A stretch of 64,000 bases of DNA, from positions 19,936,871 to 20,000,870 of the forward strand of contig CM041298.1 of assembly GCA_023052935.1 (NCBI GenBank). Reading direction: 5' to 3'. How positions within the stretch are numbered: the first letter of the stretch is position 1; each line of letters opens with the position of its first letter. The position numbers were made by a program, and so were the translations under genes. The notes under the pieces are model-generated. The model worked only from the letters and a program-made list of their open reading frames with translations, made no database searches and was not told where the DNA came from. The DNA comes from Piezodorus guildinii (taxonomy: Eukaryota; Arthropoda; Insecta; Hemiptera; Pentatomidae). Positions 1 to 10,369 of the stretch are shown here, one piece after another.

Positions 1-183
1 ATCAGGGCTAAGAAAAACATGATATCAACCAGTGTAATTATAAAATTATTAATACGTTAGGTATATAATAATAATATGGTGACAGTAATATAATATGGAA
101 ACAAACATAAATTTAAATGTAAAATGATAATAAGATGACAGTTATAATGTATGGAAGTGAACAAAATTAAGATGATAATATTA

Positions 184-691
184 TCTATACTAATATTATA
201 AAGCTGAAGAATTTGTTGGTTTGTTTATTTGTTTGAACGCACTAATCTCAGAAACTATTGGTTGAATTGAAAAATTCTTTTTGAGTTGGAAAGTCCATTT
301 ATCGAGGAAGGTTATAGGCTATATAACATCACGCTGCGAGCAATAGGAGCGAAGAATCGGTTGAAAATATGGTAAAACGGATGAAATTAACCTCGCATCC
401 CAATAATTCCAAATGATTTACATTTTAATTTTAAAATAATTCAATTTCCCGTTAAGTTTTTTTTTAGTCGTAACAATTAATAAATCACAGGGGCCAACAT
501 TTAAACACGTAGGAATCGATTTACGTCAAAATCGGGCTGCGGAGCAAATCAGCATCTTCTACTGCCACAAGAAAAGAAAACCAAAAATATCATTAACGCC
601 GAAGTACTTTAAAATATATTCTTTTAAAAACTTCTTACTAGCGATCGTAATAACAGAAATGGACAGAGACGAAGTCGCGGGTAACAGATGG
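184..691 (+). mobile_element. Non-autonomous Helitron, copy 1 (degenerate 3' end)
   Basis: Begins TCTATACTAATATTATAAAG after an A, as Helitron 5' ends begin with TC inside an AT target. Its 3' end (GTCGCGGGTAACAGATGG) matches the end of copy 2 except that the terminal CTAG is mutated. It abuts copy 2 with no spacer. It has no Rep/helicase ORF, so it would need a helper. The first ~150 bp are shared with copy 2 and with the reverse-strand copy at 44038-44561. Confidence 0.6.
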
Positions 692-1208
692 TCTGTACTA
701 ATATTATAAAGCAGAAGAGTTTGTTTGTTAGAACGCACTAATCTTAGAAACTACCGGCTCGAATTGAAAAATTATTTTTGTGTTGGATAGTCCATTTATC
801 AAGGAAGGCTTTAAGTTACATAGCATCACGCTGCAAATCTGAAACATTATAGGAAAATGGGGATATTAACCTGGCATCCCAATGATTCCATATGATTTAC
901 CTTTTAATTTTAAAATAATTCAATTTTCTGTAAATTTATCTTTTGCCGTAACAATTAATAAATCACAGGGGTAACATTTAAGCATGTAGAAATCGATTTA
1001 CGTCAAGACTGGTTTTCACACGGCCAACTATTTGTCTCATTGTCAAGATCGGGTTGCGGAGAAAATCAGTATGTTCTTCTGCCAGAAGAAAATAAAACTA
1101 AAAATACCATTTACGCAGCAGTACTTTAAAATATACTCTTTTAAAAACTTCTTAATGGCGATCATAATAACAGAAATTGACGCAGACGATGTCGCGAGCA
1201 ACAGCTAG
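692..1208 (+). mobile_element. Non-autonomous Helitron, copy 2, head-to-tail with copy 1
   Basis: Starts TCTGTACTAATATTATAAAG and ends GCGAGCAACAGCTAG followed by T. The CTAG terminus, TC start and absence of a target-site duplication or inverted terminal repeats are the Helitron signature. It is non-coding. Together with copy 1 it interrupts the left arm of the surrounding inverted-repeat element, so it was inserted after that arm. Confidence 0.65.
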
Positions 1209-1382
1209 TAATATGATAAAAGAGAAATCAAGCAAATGATTAAATGTAAAAGAACAATATGTGAACAATTATAATTTTTTAATATGAACAATTTTGAAGT
1301 GATATTTGACAATAATATATACAAAAAATATAGTAAAGAACATAGGTGGTATATAAATTTATTAAATGTAGTATATAAATTT

Positions 1383-3458
1383 TCAATTCGCGATAGAAGT
1401 AAAAAATCGGTTCGAAGCTTTGGAATCTTCAGACGAGGAACACAAAGATGTAAACAAACTATGGGAAGGGATCAGGGATAATATTAAAGAGGTTGGTAAT
1501 TAATGTCTTGAAAAAATCGAAAATAAAAAGAACAAACCTTGGTTCGACAGGGATTGTCAAAATATGTGCGAAAAAAGAAAAACCGCTAAACTGAATTCCT
1601 TAAATAATCCAAGCGATACTAATGTGGCTTTTTTTCGGTTAGTAAAGAATGAAACTTCAAAACTCTTAAAAAATAAGAAAAGGGAGTATCTTAAAGGAAA
1701 AATAATAGAAATAGAAAAACACAGAAACGAAAATAACGTAAGAAAGATGTACAAAGGTATAAACAAATCGCGTAAAAGATTTGAACCTCTATTGAATGCG
1801 GTTAATGATGCAAATAACAATATAATTGCGGATCCTTCTGAGATATTAAATAAATTTAAACAACACTTTGACGGCATCTTAAATACGGAAAATAATAATC
1901 AATCTCCTCTCTCTGAATATCAGAGCGCTGAACCATGGATAGACGCACCGAGTAAAGAGGAAGTCGAAATGGCGATAGGAAAATTAAAACGTTATAAGGC
2001 CGCAGGGAATGATAACATCACGAGTGAATTAATCAAGGCGTGTGGAGAAGCGGGCGTTTCCAAAATACATTTTTTAGTTAAAAAGATCTGGGAAACTGAA
2101 AAAATGCCCGAAGAATGGAAAGAATCAATACTCATTCCGATTCACAAAAAAGGACCGAGGTCGGATTGTAACAACTATCGTGGGATCTCTCTTCTTCCAG
2201 TATGCTATAAAATATATCTCGTCAATTCTAACTAGTCGAATCACGGAATAGGCTGAGGAAATTATCGGAGATTACCAATGTGGTTTTAAGCGGAATCGCT
2301 CGACTATTGACCAAATATTTTCCTTACGTCAAATATTAGAGAAAAAAATTGGAATACAACGGTGTAGTCCATCAACTTTATATCGATTTTAAAAAGGCTT
2401 ATGATTCAATAGACCGTCAGAAGCTATATATATATGATTGAACAGGGAATACCTAGAAAGTTAGTAAACCTAGTAGAGATATGTTTGTCGAAAACATTCC
2501 ATAAAGTTAAAATCGGTCTTAATTACTCCGAGAGATTTGAGGTGCGATCGGGTTTGAAACAGAGTGGACTCCCTTTCACCTGTGTTATTTAATATAGCTT
2601 TAGAATATATCATAGAAAAGGTGATGTGTACCGAGAAAGGCTTAAATATGGGTGACAAGATTCCGGTTTTGGGGTATGCCGATGATCTGGTACTGCAAGG
2701 TGAAGACACGGAAATTATACAACTAAATACAAGTGTGTTAATAAAAACCAGTAAAGAAATAGGACTCGAATTAAATACCGATAAGACGAAGTATATGATT
2801 AGTAGCAGAAACGGTGTCGATCTTGGTAATATTGATGTATCAGGTCATACTTTTGAACACGTAGAGAAATTCAAGTATTTAGGTTCAATTATAACTAGAA
2901 AAAATGAAATCCATTAAGAAATAAAGTCCCGGTTTCAGTTATTATTCAGTTGCTAAGTTACTTAGTTCGCGGCTTCTATCTAAAAACTTAAAGATTAGAA
3001 TTTATAAAACTATTATTCTTTCAACGGTTCTTTACGGATGTGAAACGTGGCCGCTTACTTTGAAGGATGAACAACGGCTTAAGGTTTTCGAAAATAAGGT
3101 ATTGCGTAAAATATTTGGTCCAAAGAGAGATGAGGCCACTGGGGAGTTTAGAAGGTTGCATAACGCGGAATTGCGGAACTTGCATCCGGTGAATATAATT
3201 GAGCTGATTGCATCGCGGAGACTCAAATGGGCGAGTAAAGTTGTTGGGCTCGATGACGAGCGGATTCCGAGAAAGTTGGTATTTGCTGATCCGACTGGTA
3301 GGCGTCCGAAAGGTAGGCCGAAGCGGAGATGGGAGGATTGCGTTAAGGCTGATCTCGGGAGCTTGGGATTGAATGGTGAGCATTGGACGAGTCTGTGTAG
3401 GCTGAATTTGGTGGTATCGGCATCGAACCTTCGGGTTCGCTAAGCCTATTATTATTAT
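1383..3458 (+). pseudogene. 5'-truncated RTE-like LINE: broken reverse transcriptase
   Basis: Remnant of a non-LTR retrotransposon polyprotein that copies its RNA at a nicked target. The endonuclease is missing; sequence starts in the linker after it. Readable pieces, in several frames: 1564-2235 (linker and RT fingers, with NNYRGISLLPVCYKI), about 2330-2420 (YIDFKKAYDSIDR, the first catalytic Asp motif), 2564-2917 (LGYADDLVLQGEDTE, the YADD catalytic box) and 3060-3443 (C-terminal thumb-side region with GRPKRRWEDCVKADL). Frame changes near 2236 and 2560 and stops near 2917-3060 disable it. The C-terminal domain after the RT is of the kind seen in insect RTE-type elements. It ends with an (ATT)n tail. 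Perfect 11-bp duplications TATATAAATTT flank it at 1372-1382 and 3459-3469. Clade assignment is by recognition only. Confidence 0.75.
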
Positions 3459-3474
3459 TATATAAATTTATATA

Positions 3475-3658
3475 TTGTGGATATAATTAGTTGACCGTTG
3501 AGAATTACTGGAAGGAATTAATCCGGGTGGTGGTCATTAAATAAAACAACTGAATAGTTTCGACCCACAATGGGGGTCGAAACGTTGGCAAACAATAAAA
3601 TAGTTGAAACTATTCAGTTGTTTAATTTAAAGACCGCCACCCGGACTAATTCCTTCTA
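3475..3658. mobile_element. 184-bp hammerhead-related palindromic element with 13-bp target duplication
   Basis: The two halves form a near-perfect inverted repeat (GGAAGGAATTAATCCGGGTG on the left pairs with CACCCGGACTAATTCCTT on the right). The centre holds CGACCCACAATGGGGGTC followed by GAAACGTT, the stem II and GAAA half of the hammerhead motif; the CUGAUGA half was lost at the palindrome junction. ATAAATTTATATA is repeated exactly at 3462-3474 and 3659-3671. About 30 bp at the left end, beginning GTGGATATAATTAG, lies outside the palindrome but is shared with the element at 44631. It is non-coding. Confidence 0.7.
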
Positions 3659-3983
3659 ATAAATTTATATACTATTTATGCTCTTCACTATGTTTTTTTA
3701 TATATTATATCACTACAAAATTGTTCATACTAAAAAATTATAATTGTTCACATATTTTACTTTTAACATTTAATCATTTGCTTGTTTTCTCTTTAAATAT
3801 TCTTATTGAAATATTATCATGCTCATTTAGTTTACTTCCATACTTTATAACTATCATCTTATTACCATTTTATATATAATTTTATGTTTGTTCCCATATT
3901 ATATTACTGTCACCATATTATTATTATATACCTAGCGTACTATTAAGTTTATAATTACATTGGTTGTTATCTTGTTTCTGTTA

Positions 3984-4022
3984 GCCCTGATGAAGGCCCA
4001 CAATGTAGGCCGAAACGTCGGC
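3984..4022 (+). ncRNA. Hammerhead ribozyme motif (type I, minimal stem III)
   Basis: Order: stem I GCC (3984-3986), core CTGATGA (3987-3993), stem II GGCC/GGCC (3995-3998 with 4008-4011), core GAAA (4012-4015), two-base-pair stem III (AC/GT), cleavage base C4019, stem I partner GGC (4020-4022). All conserved core bases are present. Caveat: one unpaired A sits between the core and stem II, and stem III has no loop, as in PLE/retrozyme hammerheads thought to act as dimers. Self-cleavage is predicted, not shown. Confidence 0.65.
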
Positions 4023-4139
4023 ACATAATTAAAATAAGTACTACTTTTCAATGTGTGTTTCTGATGACCGCACCCACAACCATCTTCCTCATCTAATATT
4101 CTTTACGTTCAACTAAACTCGATCATTATGAATAAGTTT

Positions 4140-4575
4140 ATTTGGTTTATTTTATTTAAATAATTTTTATTTTTTAAATTTTATTTACTTATTTACTCAT
4201 GATTATAGTATTGTAGTAAATTAAAAGAAAAATCAACAGTGGAGAAGATAAAATAGGATTTTATGAAGAAGTAAGATCAAAACGTAACGTACCCAGGTAA
4301 TTTCAGTTATGAAGTTATACCAGAACACTCTGAAGAGACTATGTGCTGCCAAAAACAATATGATTTTCCTACTTAGATGTAGAACAGAAAACATTCTTCC
4401 GAAGCACATTGACAATTCTCTTAATAAAAAAAATTAAAAATGTAAAATAAAAAAAAAGATGGAGTTAAAAAAGGCATGAATATGAGAAAAATAAATTCTC
4501 GAAACTTTGCATAAATAAAATTTATTTATTTATTGACCGAAACCTAAGACCAGTAGAAAACATAAATTATCAACA
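4140..4575. other. AT-rich spacer, nothing recognised
   Basis: AT-rich sequence between the inverted-repeat element and the (AT)n tract. I see no gene, repeat family or structured RNA. Confidence 0.4.
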
Positions 4576-4594
4576 GTTGAGAACTAATCAAAGA

Positions 4595-4596
<2 letters not shown>

Positions 4597-4656
<60 letters not shown>
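4597..4656. repeat. (AT)n microsatellite
   Basis: About 60 bp of pure TA dinucleotides, directly upstream of a CR1-like fragment. Confidence 0.95.
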
Positions 4657-4659
<3 letters not shown>

Positions 4660-4660
<1 letters not shown>

Positions 4661-5567
4661 TACCACCGTCATCTTCTCCTATTTGAAACCCGTAGGCTCT
4701 TGGTTTGCTCATTAAAATTGCCTCACTTTGACTACTGTTGTGCGGTGTATGCGGGTGTCTCTGGAGATCCTGAAGCTAAACTAAAAAGATTATTTAACTG
4801 CCTGATACGTTTCATCTTTGGGATATCCAGGGACACCTCTGTAACCCGATTCTACGATGAGTTAAAGTGGCTTTATCCTTCCTACCGTTCTAAGTACCTC
4901 CTGGCATCCTTTCTTTACCAAGTTCTTCGATCTCAACGTCCATCTTACATCTCAGATATATTTTCTATGAAATTCTCCATCCACACCTGCAACACTCGTT
5001 CGCGACCTTCGAACCTGTATATAACGCCTTATCGACAGATCTTTCCTTATCCGATCCTCGTCCTTATGGAATTCTATTCCTTCTCATATCCGTCACTCCA
5101 ATTTTGACATTTAAATACCGTTTGTTCAAACACTTTTTGTCTATCCAATTCTCAAATAACCCCAATTAATTTGCAAATATCAATAAAAATCAGTAAATAG
5201 AGCAGAGAAAAACAATTATTTACTATATCTTATTATGCACCATATTTAAACATTTATGTATTTTATTTTACACTCTTCATAAGCATAGTAAATTTATTTT
5301 AATTAGCCCTGTATATATGAATATGTAAATATTTTTTTGTCTAGTTTGTTTTATTTATTTTTTCTAAATTATTATCATTAGAAGCTACCTGTTAATTTAT
5401 TACTATTATTCATTTTCTTTGTTATTTATGTTGTTTTTTGTTTATTTTATATATTTTTGGTTTTACTCTAAGATACTGAAATTCCAAGTTCATTTGTCTG
5501 TAACATTATTCTGAAGGGACTTGTCCCAGAATAAATAAAGAATTTATTATTATTATTATTATTATAT
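4660..5567 (+). pseudogene. CR1-like LINE, 3' fragment with terminal hairpin and (ATT)n tail
   Basis: Translation of 4660-5107 gives the C-terminal part of a CR1-group reverse transcriptase: SLKLPHFDYCCAVYAG, then RFIFGISRDTSVTRFYDELK and LYPSYRSKYLLASFLYQVL, matching the fragments at 21815 and 45671. The catalytic core and endonuclease are absent. The final LWN..P motif is frame-shifted (LMEFYSFSYPSLQF reads like a shifted ALWNSIP region). The 3' end carries a short hairpin, AAGGGACTTGTCCC, then AATAAA and (ATT)n. CR1-group elements typically end in a hairpin plus a microsatellite instead of poly(A). Confidence 0.7.
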
Positions 5568-5569
5568 AT

Positions 5570-6320
5570 ATATACTTAATTTGTTTTTCTCGTGTTTTTG
5601 TTTCTTTATAATTTCAATTTAGTTGTTTATTCAAGTGCTTTAATAATGTCTTATTACTGGGAATATCAGAAGTCAACATTTTCATCTTGTTTTCCTTATG
5701 ATTTCTCCATTCCTTATTAATCATTTAATCATTCATTGCTAAAAAAAGAAGATTGTGAGGAGGACTGTTTTATATTTCATATACTTTCAGATACGTATAT
5801 TATGCTTTATGCATGGGACATGTACAGATATATAAATGTATGACCCACGTACAGCATTTCCTCATTAAGGGGAAATATTTATAGACGACTTTCGTTAGAT
5901 TATAATAATAAATAATTTTAGCGGAATAGAACGAATAAGAGTTAAAAACATAATTAGTAAATCAATTATCTACTGTTTATTAAATAACAATATTTTTATT
6001 CATTGAGCGTTTAAGAGTGGTACGGATTAAATTATACTAGTACATACTCGAAGGTGAAAGGTCTGAACTATCAGCTGTACAGCACGACAGTGAACTATCA
6101 ACAGCTATTTTCGGATATATCATTGGCAGTTTAGTATGTTTGTTGGATCTTCTAATAGTTGAATTTTCAGACTGAATTTATGTTTACCTCAGGCTAAAGT
6201 TTAACCATCGGAGTGTAGGTATACATATAAATTATATACTATATTTCTAAATACATATAAATTTAAATATGGTTAAGTGTAAAAACAGTTTGAAACTATA
6301 CCTTGTTCCCTAATACTTAA
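5570..6320. other. AT-rich intergenic DNA
   Basis: No coding potential or known repeat recognised. It includes ordinary poly(T) and TATATA runs only. Confidence 0.4.
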
Positions 6321-6321
6321 C

Positions 6322-7127
6322 TTTTTTACTTTCACTTACTATATATAGTAAGGGGAAGTATTACGATCGTGAAAATTTTCGAATTTCAGTTTTCAACGGA
6401 AATACACGTTTTAGGGTCCCCTGAGTCCAAATAACCAAGTCCCGAAAAAAGGTCTGTGTGTGTGGTAACTCGCGAGCGGAAACAGTAAGTTCTATGAAAC
6501 TGAAATTTCATATTTAAGACAACTATACGCCCGAGACGTGACAAAACTTTTTCCATCAAAATGAGCTTACAAGATGAGGCACTTTATACCATGCATTTTG
6601 CATGTAGGTTTTATTTAGATAAAAATGGTCTGACAGGGCTTAAATGCCAATATTTTAAATTTTCTTCCCCTAAAGTACCTTTAATTTTGTAGATTCAATA
6701 ATAATAACCAGATTATCTTGTTAACGCTGATGAAAAACTGGTAAATATATAAATTGAATAAATTCGATACCCAACTAAAGGAGAAAACAGAAAAAATATT
6801 TTTTTAATGCAATTTTTCGTTTTTGAGCATAAGAGCAGTGATATACATGTATGATATACCGTTGTAAAGCTAAAGATTTTAGAAATATTATCATCTCATA
6901 CACAAGCTTTTAAAAGTTAATAGAGAGTGATGAAATGAACATAACGCTAACTGATTATTTTAGATAATAATATAATAGATTTTTGAATCAAACACATGTT
7001 TCTATATAAATTCAATTTGATTAATTCCTTAATAGTTTCACGTATTTTTATCTTTAACTGTATTTGAAAATTCTTTCATTGATTTTAAAAATGGAGGTAA
7101 GTGAAAGTCGTGTGTTGCCCGCACCAG
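6322..7127 (+). repeat. R870 dispersed repeat, copy with small internal deletion
   Basis: Defines the family called R870 here. The 5' end is TTTACTTTCACTTAC followed by the palindrome CTTACTATATATAGTAAG; then come the conserved blocks GCGATCGTGAAAATTTTCGA and GGGTCCCCTGAGTCCAAATA, a (GT)n stretch, and GATATACCGTTGGAAAGC. The 3' end is GGAGGTAAGTGAAAGTCGTG then TGTTGCCCGCACCAGATTTT. ACTTTCACTTAC near the start is the reverse complement of GTAAGTGAAAGT near the end, giving 12-bp subterminal inverted repeats. There is no long ORF. A non-autonomous DNA element is the simplest guess, but the superfamily is unknown. This copy lacks ~80 bp after position 6604. Confidence 0.8.
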
Positions 7128-7132
7128 ATTTT

Positions 7133-7862
7133 GTTAAATATATTTTTATTGAAATTTACAACTTTATATTATGATACAGCAAGTAGATATGCTGTTAAAA
7201 GATATTGTACATGAAAAAAAAACTAGCCATTTGCAGCACTCTGGTAGTCAATCTAAACACGAAGGTCTCGAGGAAATCTTCTCTTCGGACGCCTCGGAGG
7301 ATTTTCAGGAATTGAAGAGGAGGTTTGAAACTAGTGGATAAGAGCGAGAATGGAGTTTGTCATGGAAGTAATGATACCTGGTATGGGCCAAATTAGCAAC
7401 ATATGGAACTGATATGTAATGATATCTTTTACAGCTGATATGAACTGATGTAAAATAAACATATTTTATTCGTGACAAATTAAAGAGCGTTGAGGATTTT
7501 GCTTTGTAAGGATTGGATATGGAAAGAATTAAATAATTCAGTAGGGCCCCAAAGCTCAACTTCGTAGGTCCAGATAGGCCTTTTGATTGCCATATTAATG
7601 AGACTTGTAGCTATGTGAAAAATATGAGCGTCTGTCTAGTAAGTGTTGAAGTAACCGAAAACCTCGTGCAGTTTCTATTCTTTCCTGTCATCTTTGTGCA
7701 TTCCATGTAAGGCTCCTTGCAGGAGTCTCCTAATAAGCGGATCTGTTCGACCGGTTGTTTTGTGCAGGATGTCACAGGTTTTCGGCTATTTAAAGGTAAT
7801 TTGTTGGGATTTATTGGATTTGATTTTAATTCTCCAACTCTGACACCCTACCACAAGATACT
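7133..7862 (-). pseudogene. Jockey-like LINE, 5'-truncated 3' fragment
   Basis: On the minus strand this resembles the last part of ORF2 and the 3' UTR of the element at 57011-62021. The ORF at 7305-7559 contains VPYVANLAHTRYHYFHDKLH, matching VPYVTDLARTRYQSFHDKLH there; the upstream part continues in other frames to about 7862 with the region before the thumb domain. Frameshifts and a missing catalytic core mark it as dead. It lies between two R870 copies. Confidence 0.75.
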
Positions 7863-7864
7863 TA

Positions 7865-8728
7865 ACTTTAATTTTTACTTTCACTTACTATATATAGTAA
7901 GAAAAAGTATTGCGATCGTGAAAATTTTTGAATTCCAGTTTTCAACGGAAATACACATTTTAGGGCCCCCTGAGTCCAAATTCCCGCAAAAAGGTTTGTG
8001 TGTGTGGCAACTCCTTAGCGGAAACGGTAAGTCCTATGAAACTGAAATTTCGTATTTAAGACAAATATACGCCGGAAACGTTACAAAACCTTTTTCATCA
8101 AAATGAGCTTACCATAAGAGCCACTTTATATCGTGCATTTTGCACCTTTTTTCGATTTTCTCGAAAACCGTTCCGACGATTTTAATTAAATTCGCTATAT
8201 CGATGTAAAATTTAATGGACTTTAACATAATTTAGGTTTAATTCGGATTAAAATAGTCTGGCAGGGCTTAAATACCGATATTTTAAATTTTATTTCCCTT
8301 AAGTACCTTTGATTTTGTTGATTCTATAAAACAGGTAAATATATAAATTGAATGTACCCGATACCCAACTAAAGGAAAAAACAGAAAAAATATTTATTTA
8401 ATGCAATTATTTGTTTTTGAACGTAAAAGCAGTAATATACATGTATGATATACCGTTGGAAAGCTAAAGATTTTAGAAAAAATATTATTTTATACTCAAG
8501 CTTTTAAAAGTTAATAGAGAGTGATGACAAGAAGATAAAAGTAACTGATTATTTTAGATAATAATATAATATATTTTTTAATAAAACACATGTTTCTATA
8601 TAAATTCAATTTAATTAATTCTTTAATAGTTTCACTAATTTTTATCTCTGTGTTAGAAAATCCATTCATTGATTTTAAAGATGGAGGTAAGTGAAATACG
8701 TGTATTGCTCTCACCAGATTTTTTATTA
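7865..8728 (+). repeat. R870 dispersed repeat, near full-length
   Basis: Runs from TTTTACTTTCACTTACTATA to CACCAGATTTTTT. Length (864 bp) and block order agree with the copies at 25525 and 46983. An apparent ORF across 7717-8106 is chance read-through of this repeat. Confidence 0.85.
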
Positions 8729-8835
8729 TTTCAGTCTCGATTTTTTTTTAAAGGGCTTGCCTCATGATAAATAAATAATTTAATATTATTATTTTATTGT
8801 AAGCAGTTAATACATCACATGGCTCAGTAATGCCA

Positions 8836-8848
8836 TTATATATATATA

Positions 8849-8889
<41 letters not shown>
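8836..8889. repeat. (AT)n microsatellite in the left foldback arm
   Basis: TA dinucleotides flanking the 21-bp minisatellite; the right arm has the counterpart at 11984-12045. Confidence 0.9.
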
Positions 8890-8890
<1 letters not shown>

Positions 8891-9065
8891 CATTTCCAAG
8901 TCAAATTCAACCTTTTCCAAGTCGAATTCAACCTTTTCCAAGTCAAATTCAACCTTTTCCAAGTCAAATTCAACCTTTTCCAAGTCAAATTCAACCTTTT
9001 CCAAGTCAAATTCAACCTTTTCCAAGTCAAATTCAACCTTTTCCATTTCAAATTCAACCTTTTTC
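8891..9065. repeat. 21-bp minisatellite, 8 units (left arm)
   Basis: Unit CCAAGTCAAATTCAACCTTT plus one T, eight units, the second with a G variant and the last with CCATTTC. The 21-bp period is a multiple of three, which keeps all six frames open and creates false ORFs. Confidence 0.95.
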
Positions 9066-9374
9066 GATTTCAATAAAATAATAAAAATCAAATTAACATG
9101 ATTTTATGTTTTAATGGTTATTTTAATTACACCTTGTGTTTTTAACCCTTGTGGCTTGTTAAATGTTCCCGAAAACGGAACATTTACCCAGGGGCCTTTC
9201 TACATATAATTAGTCACGAATATAATAATAAGTATAACCGATACTTTAATTTTAAGACATTTGCGATACAAGGTCTGGTAGTCGGATTAGCGGGATTCGT
9301 TTTATTTTAGTTTTATAATCGCGGGCGAAAATATTATCAATAGAGGTTTATTTTAACTTTTTCGTGTTTATTGG

Positions 9375-10090
9375 ATAGTAGGCTCAGCAGAAGCGTTCCC
9401 AAAGGTTCGTTACCGATTATACTATTAATTTTAATCGCGCTCGCTCAAATATGGGTTTATTATAACTTTTTCGTATTTATTGGATACAAGGCTCAGTAGC
9501 TGCGTTCCCAAAGCTTCGTTACCGATTACACTATTAATTTTAATCGCGCTCCCTCAAATATGGGTTTATTATGACTTTTTCGTATTTATTGGATACAAGG
9601 CCCAGCAGCTCCGTTCCCAAAGGTTCGTTACCGATTATACTATTAATTTTAATCGCGCTCGCTCAAATATGGGTTTATTATAACTTTTTCGTATTTATTG
9701 TATACAAGGCTCAGTAGCTGCGTTCCCAAAGGTTCGTTGCCGATTACACTATTAATTTTAATAGCGCTCGCTCAAATATGGGTTTATTATAACTTTTTCG
9801 TATTTATTTGATACAAGGCTCAGTAGCTGCGTTCCCAAAGGTTCGTTACCGACTACACTATTAATTTCAATAGCGCTCGCTCAAATATGGGTTTATTATA
9901 ACTTTTTCGTATTTATTCACTATTAGGCTCAGTTGATGCGTTGCGGAGGTTGCTATCCCAATTATTCAATTTATTTTAAGTGCTCTCGCTCAAATATGGG
10001 TTTATTATAACTTTTTCGTATTTACTGCATACTAGGCTCAGTCGCTGCGTAACCAAGGACTCGTTACAGATTATACTATTAATTTTAATT
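9375..10090 (+). repeat. ~108-bp tandem array, about 7 units (left arm)
   Basis: Units begin near 9381, 9491, 9599, 9709, 9817, 9925 and 10033 with GGCTCAGTAGCTGCGTTCCC and contain GCGCTCGCTCAAATATGGGT and AACTTTTTCGTATTTATT. The sixth unit is divergent (TTGATGCGTTGCGGAGGTTG) and is mirrored in the right arm near 10960. Confidence 0.9.
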
Positions 10091-10369
10091 GCGCTAACTC
10101 AAGTAGAGGTTTACCAAATAAGAATGTACTTATAAAATCGTTCTGTTTAGCTGATTATTATCAAACTCCAAAATATTAACCAAAAAGATAACTTACTATC
10201 CTGAAAAAAAGAATAAGCGGTAACCCAATACATAAAAAGTTACAAAAAACACGAAATAAACATACATTAGACCAACTGACTAAAAAAACATTATCACATT
10301 CACTAACAAAACTCCCGAAACACAAATACAGAAATTAGCATAGAAAAGAATCACGAATTTATAATAAAC

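Larger units (their letters stand above)
1..4090. mobile_element. Long inverted-repeat element with hammerhead motif, PLE/retrozyme-like, hosting later insertions
   Basis: Bases 1-183 plus 1209-1371 read as the reverse complement of 3672-3993, so the two sides form a diverged inverted repeat. The left side begins inside a reversed copy of the motif that is complete on the right at 3984-4022, so the element continues past the window start. The left arm is interrupted by two Helitrons (184-1208) and an RTE-like LINE (1383-3458); a 184-bp related element sits at 3475-3658. Hammerhead motifs in paired, inverted repeats are known from Penelope-like retroelements and their non-autonomous retrozymes; assignment here is by that motif, as I see no PLE reverse transcriptase or GIY-YIG domain. 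The right limit is uncertain. Confidence 0.5.

Noticed and set aside
3475..3658. Active hammerhead ribozyme in the 184-bp element
   Set aside because: The CTGATGA half is missing at the palindrome junction; only stem II and GAAAC remain.
7717..8106. 129-codon ORF
   Set aside because: Crosses the junction between a Jockey fragment and an R870 copy; repeats at 25450-25638 give the same false peptide.
8830..9091. Three overlapping ORFs on both strands with repeating heptapeptides
   Set aside because: They are read-through of a 21-bp minisatellite whose period is divisible by three; the same happens at 11803-12091.
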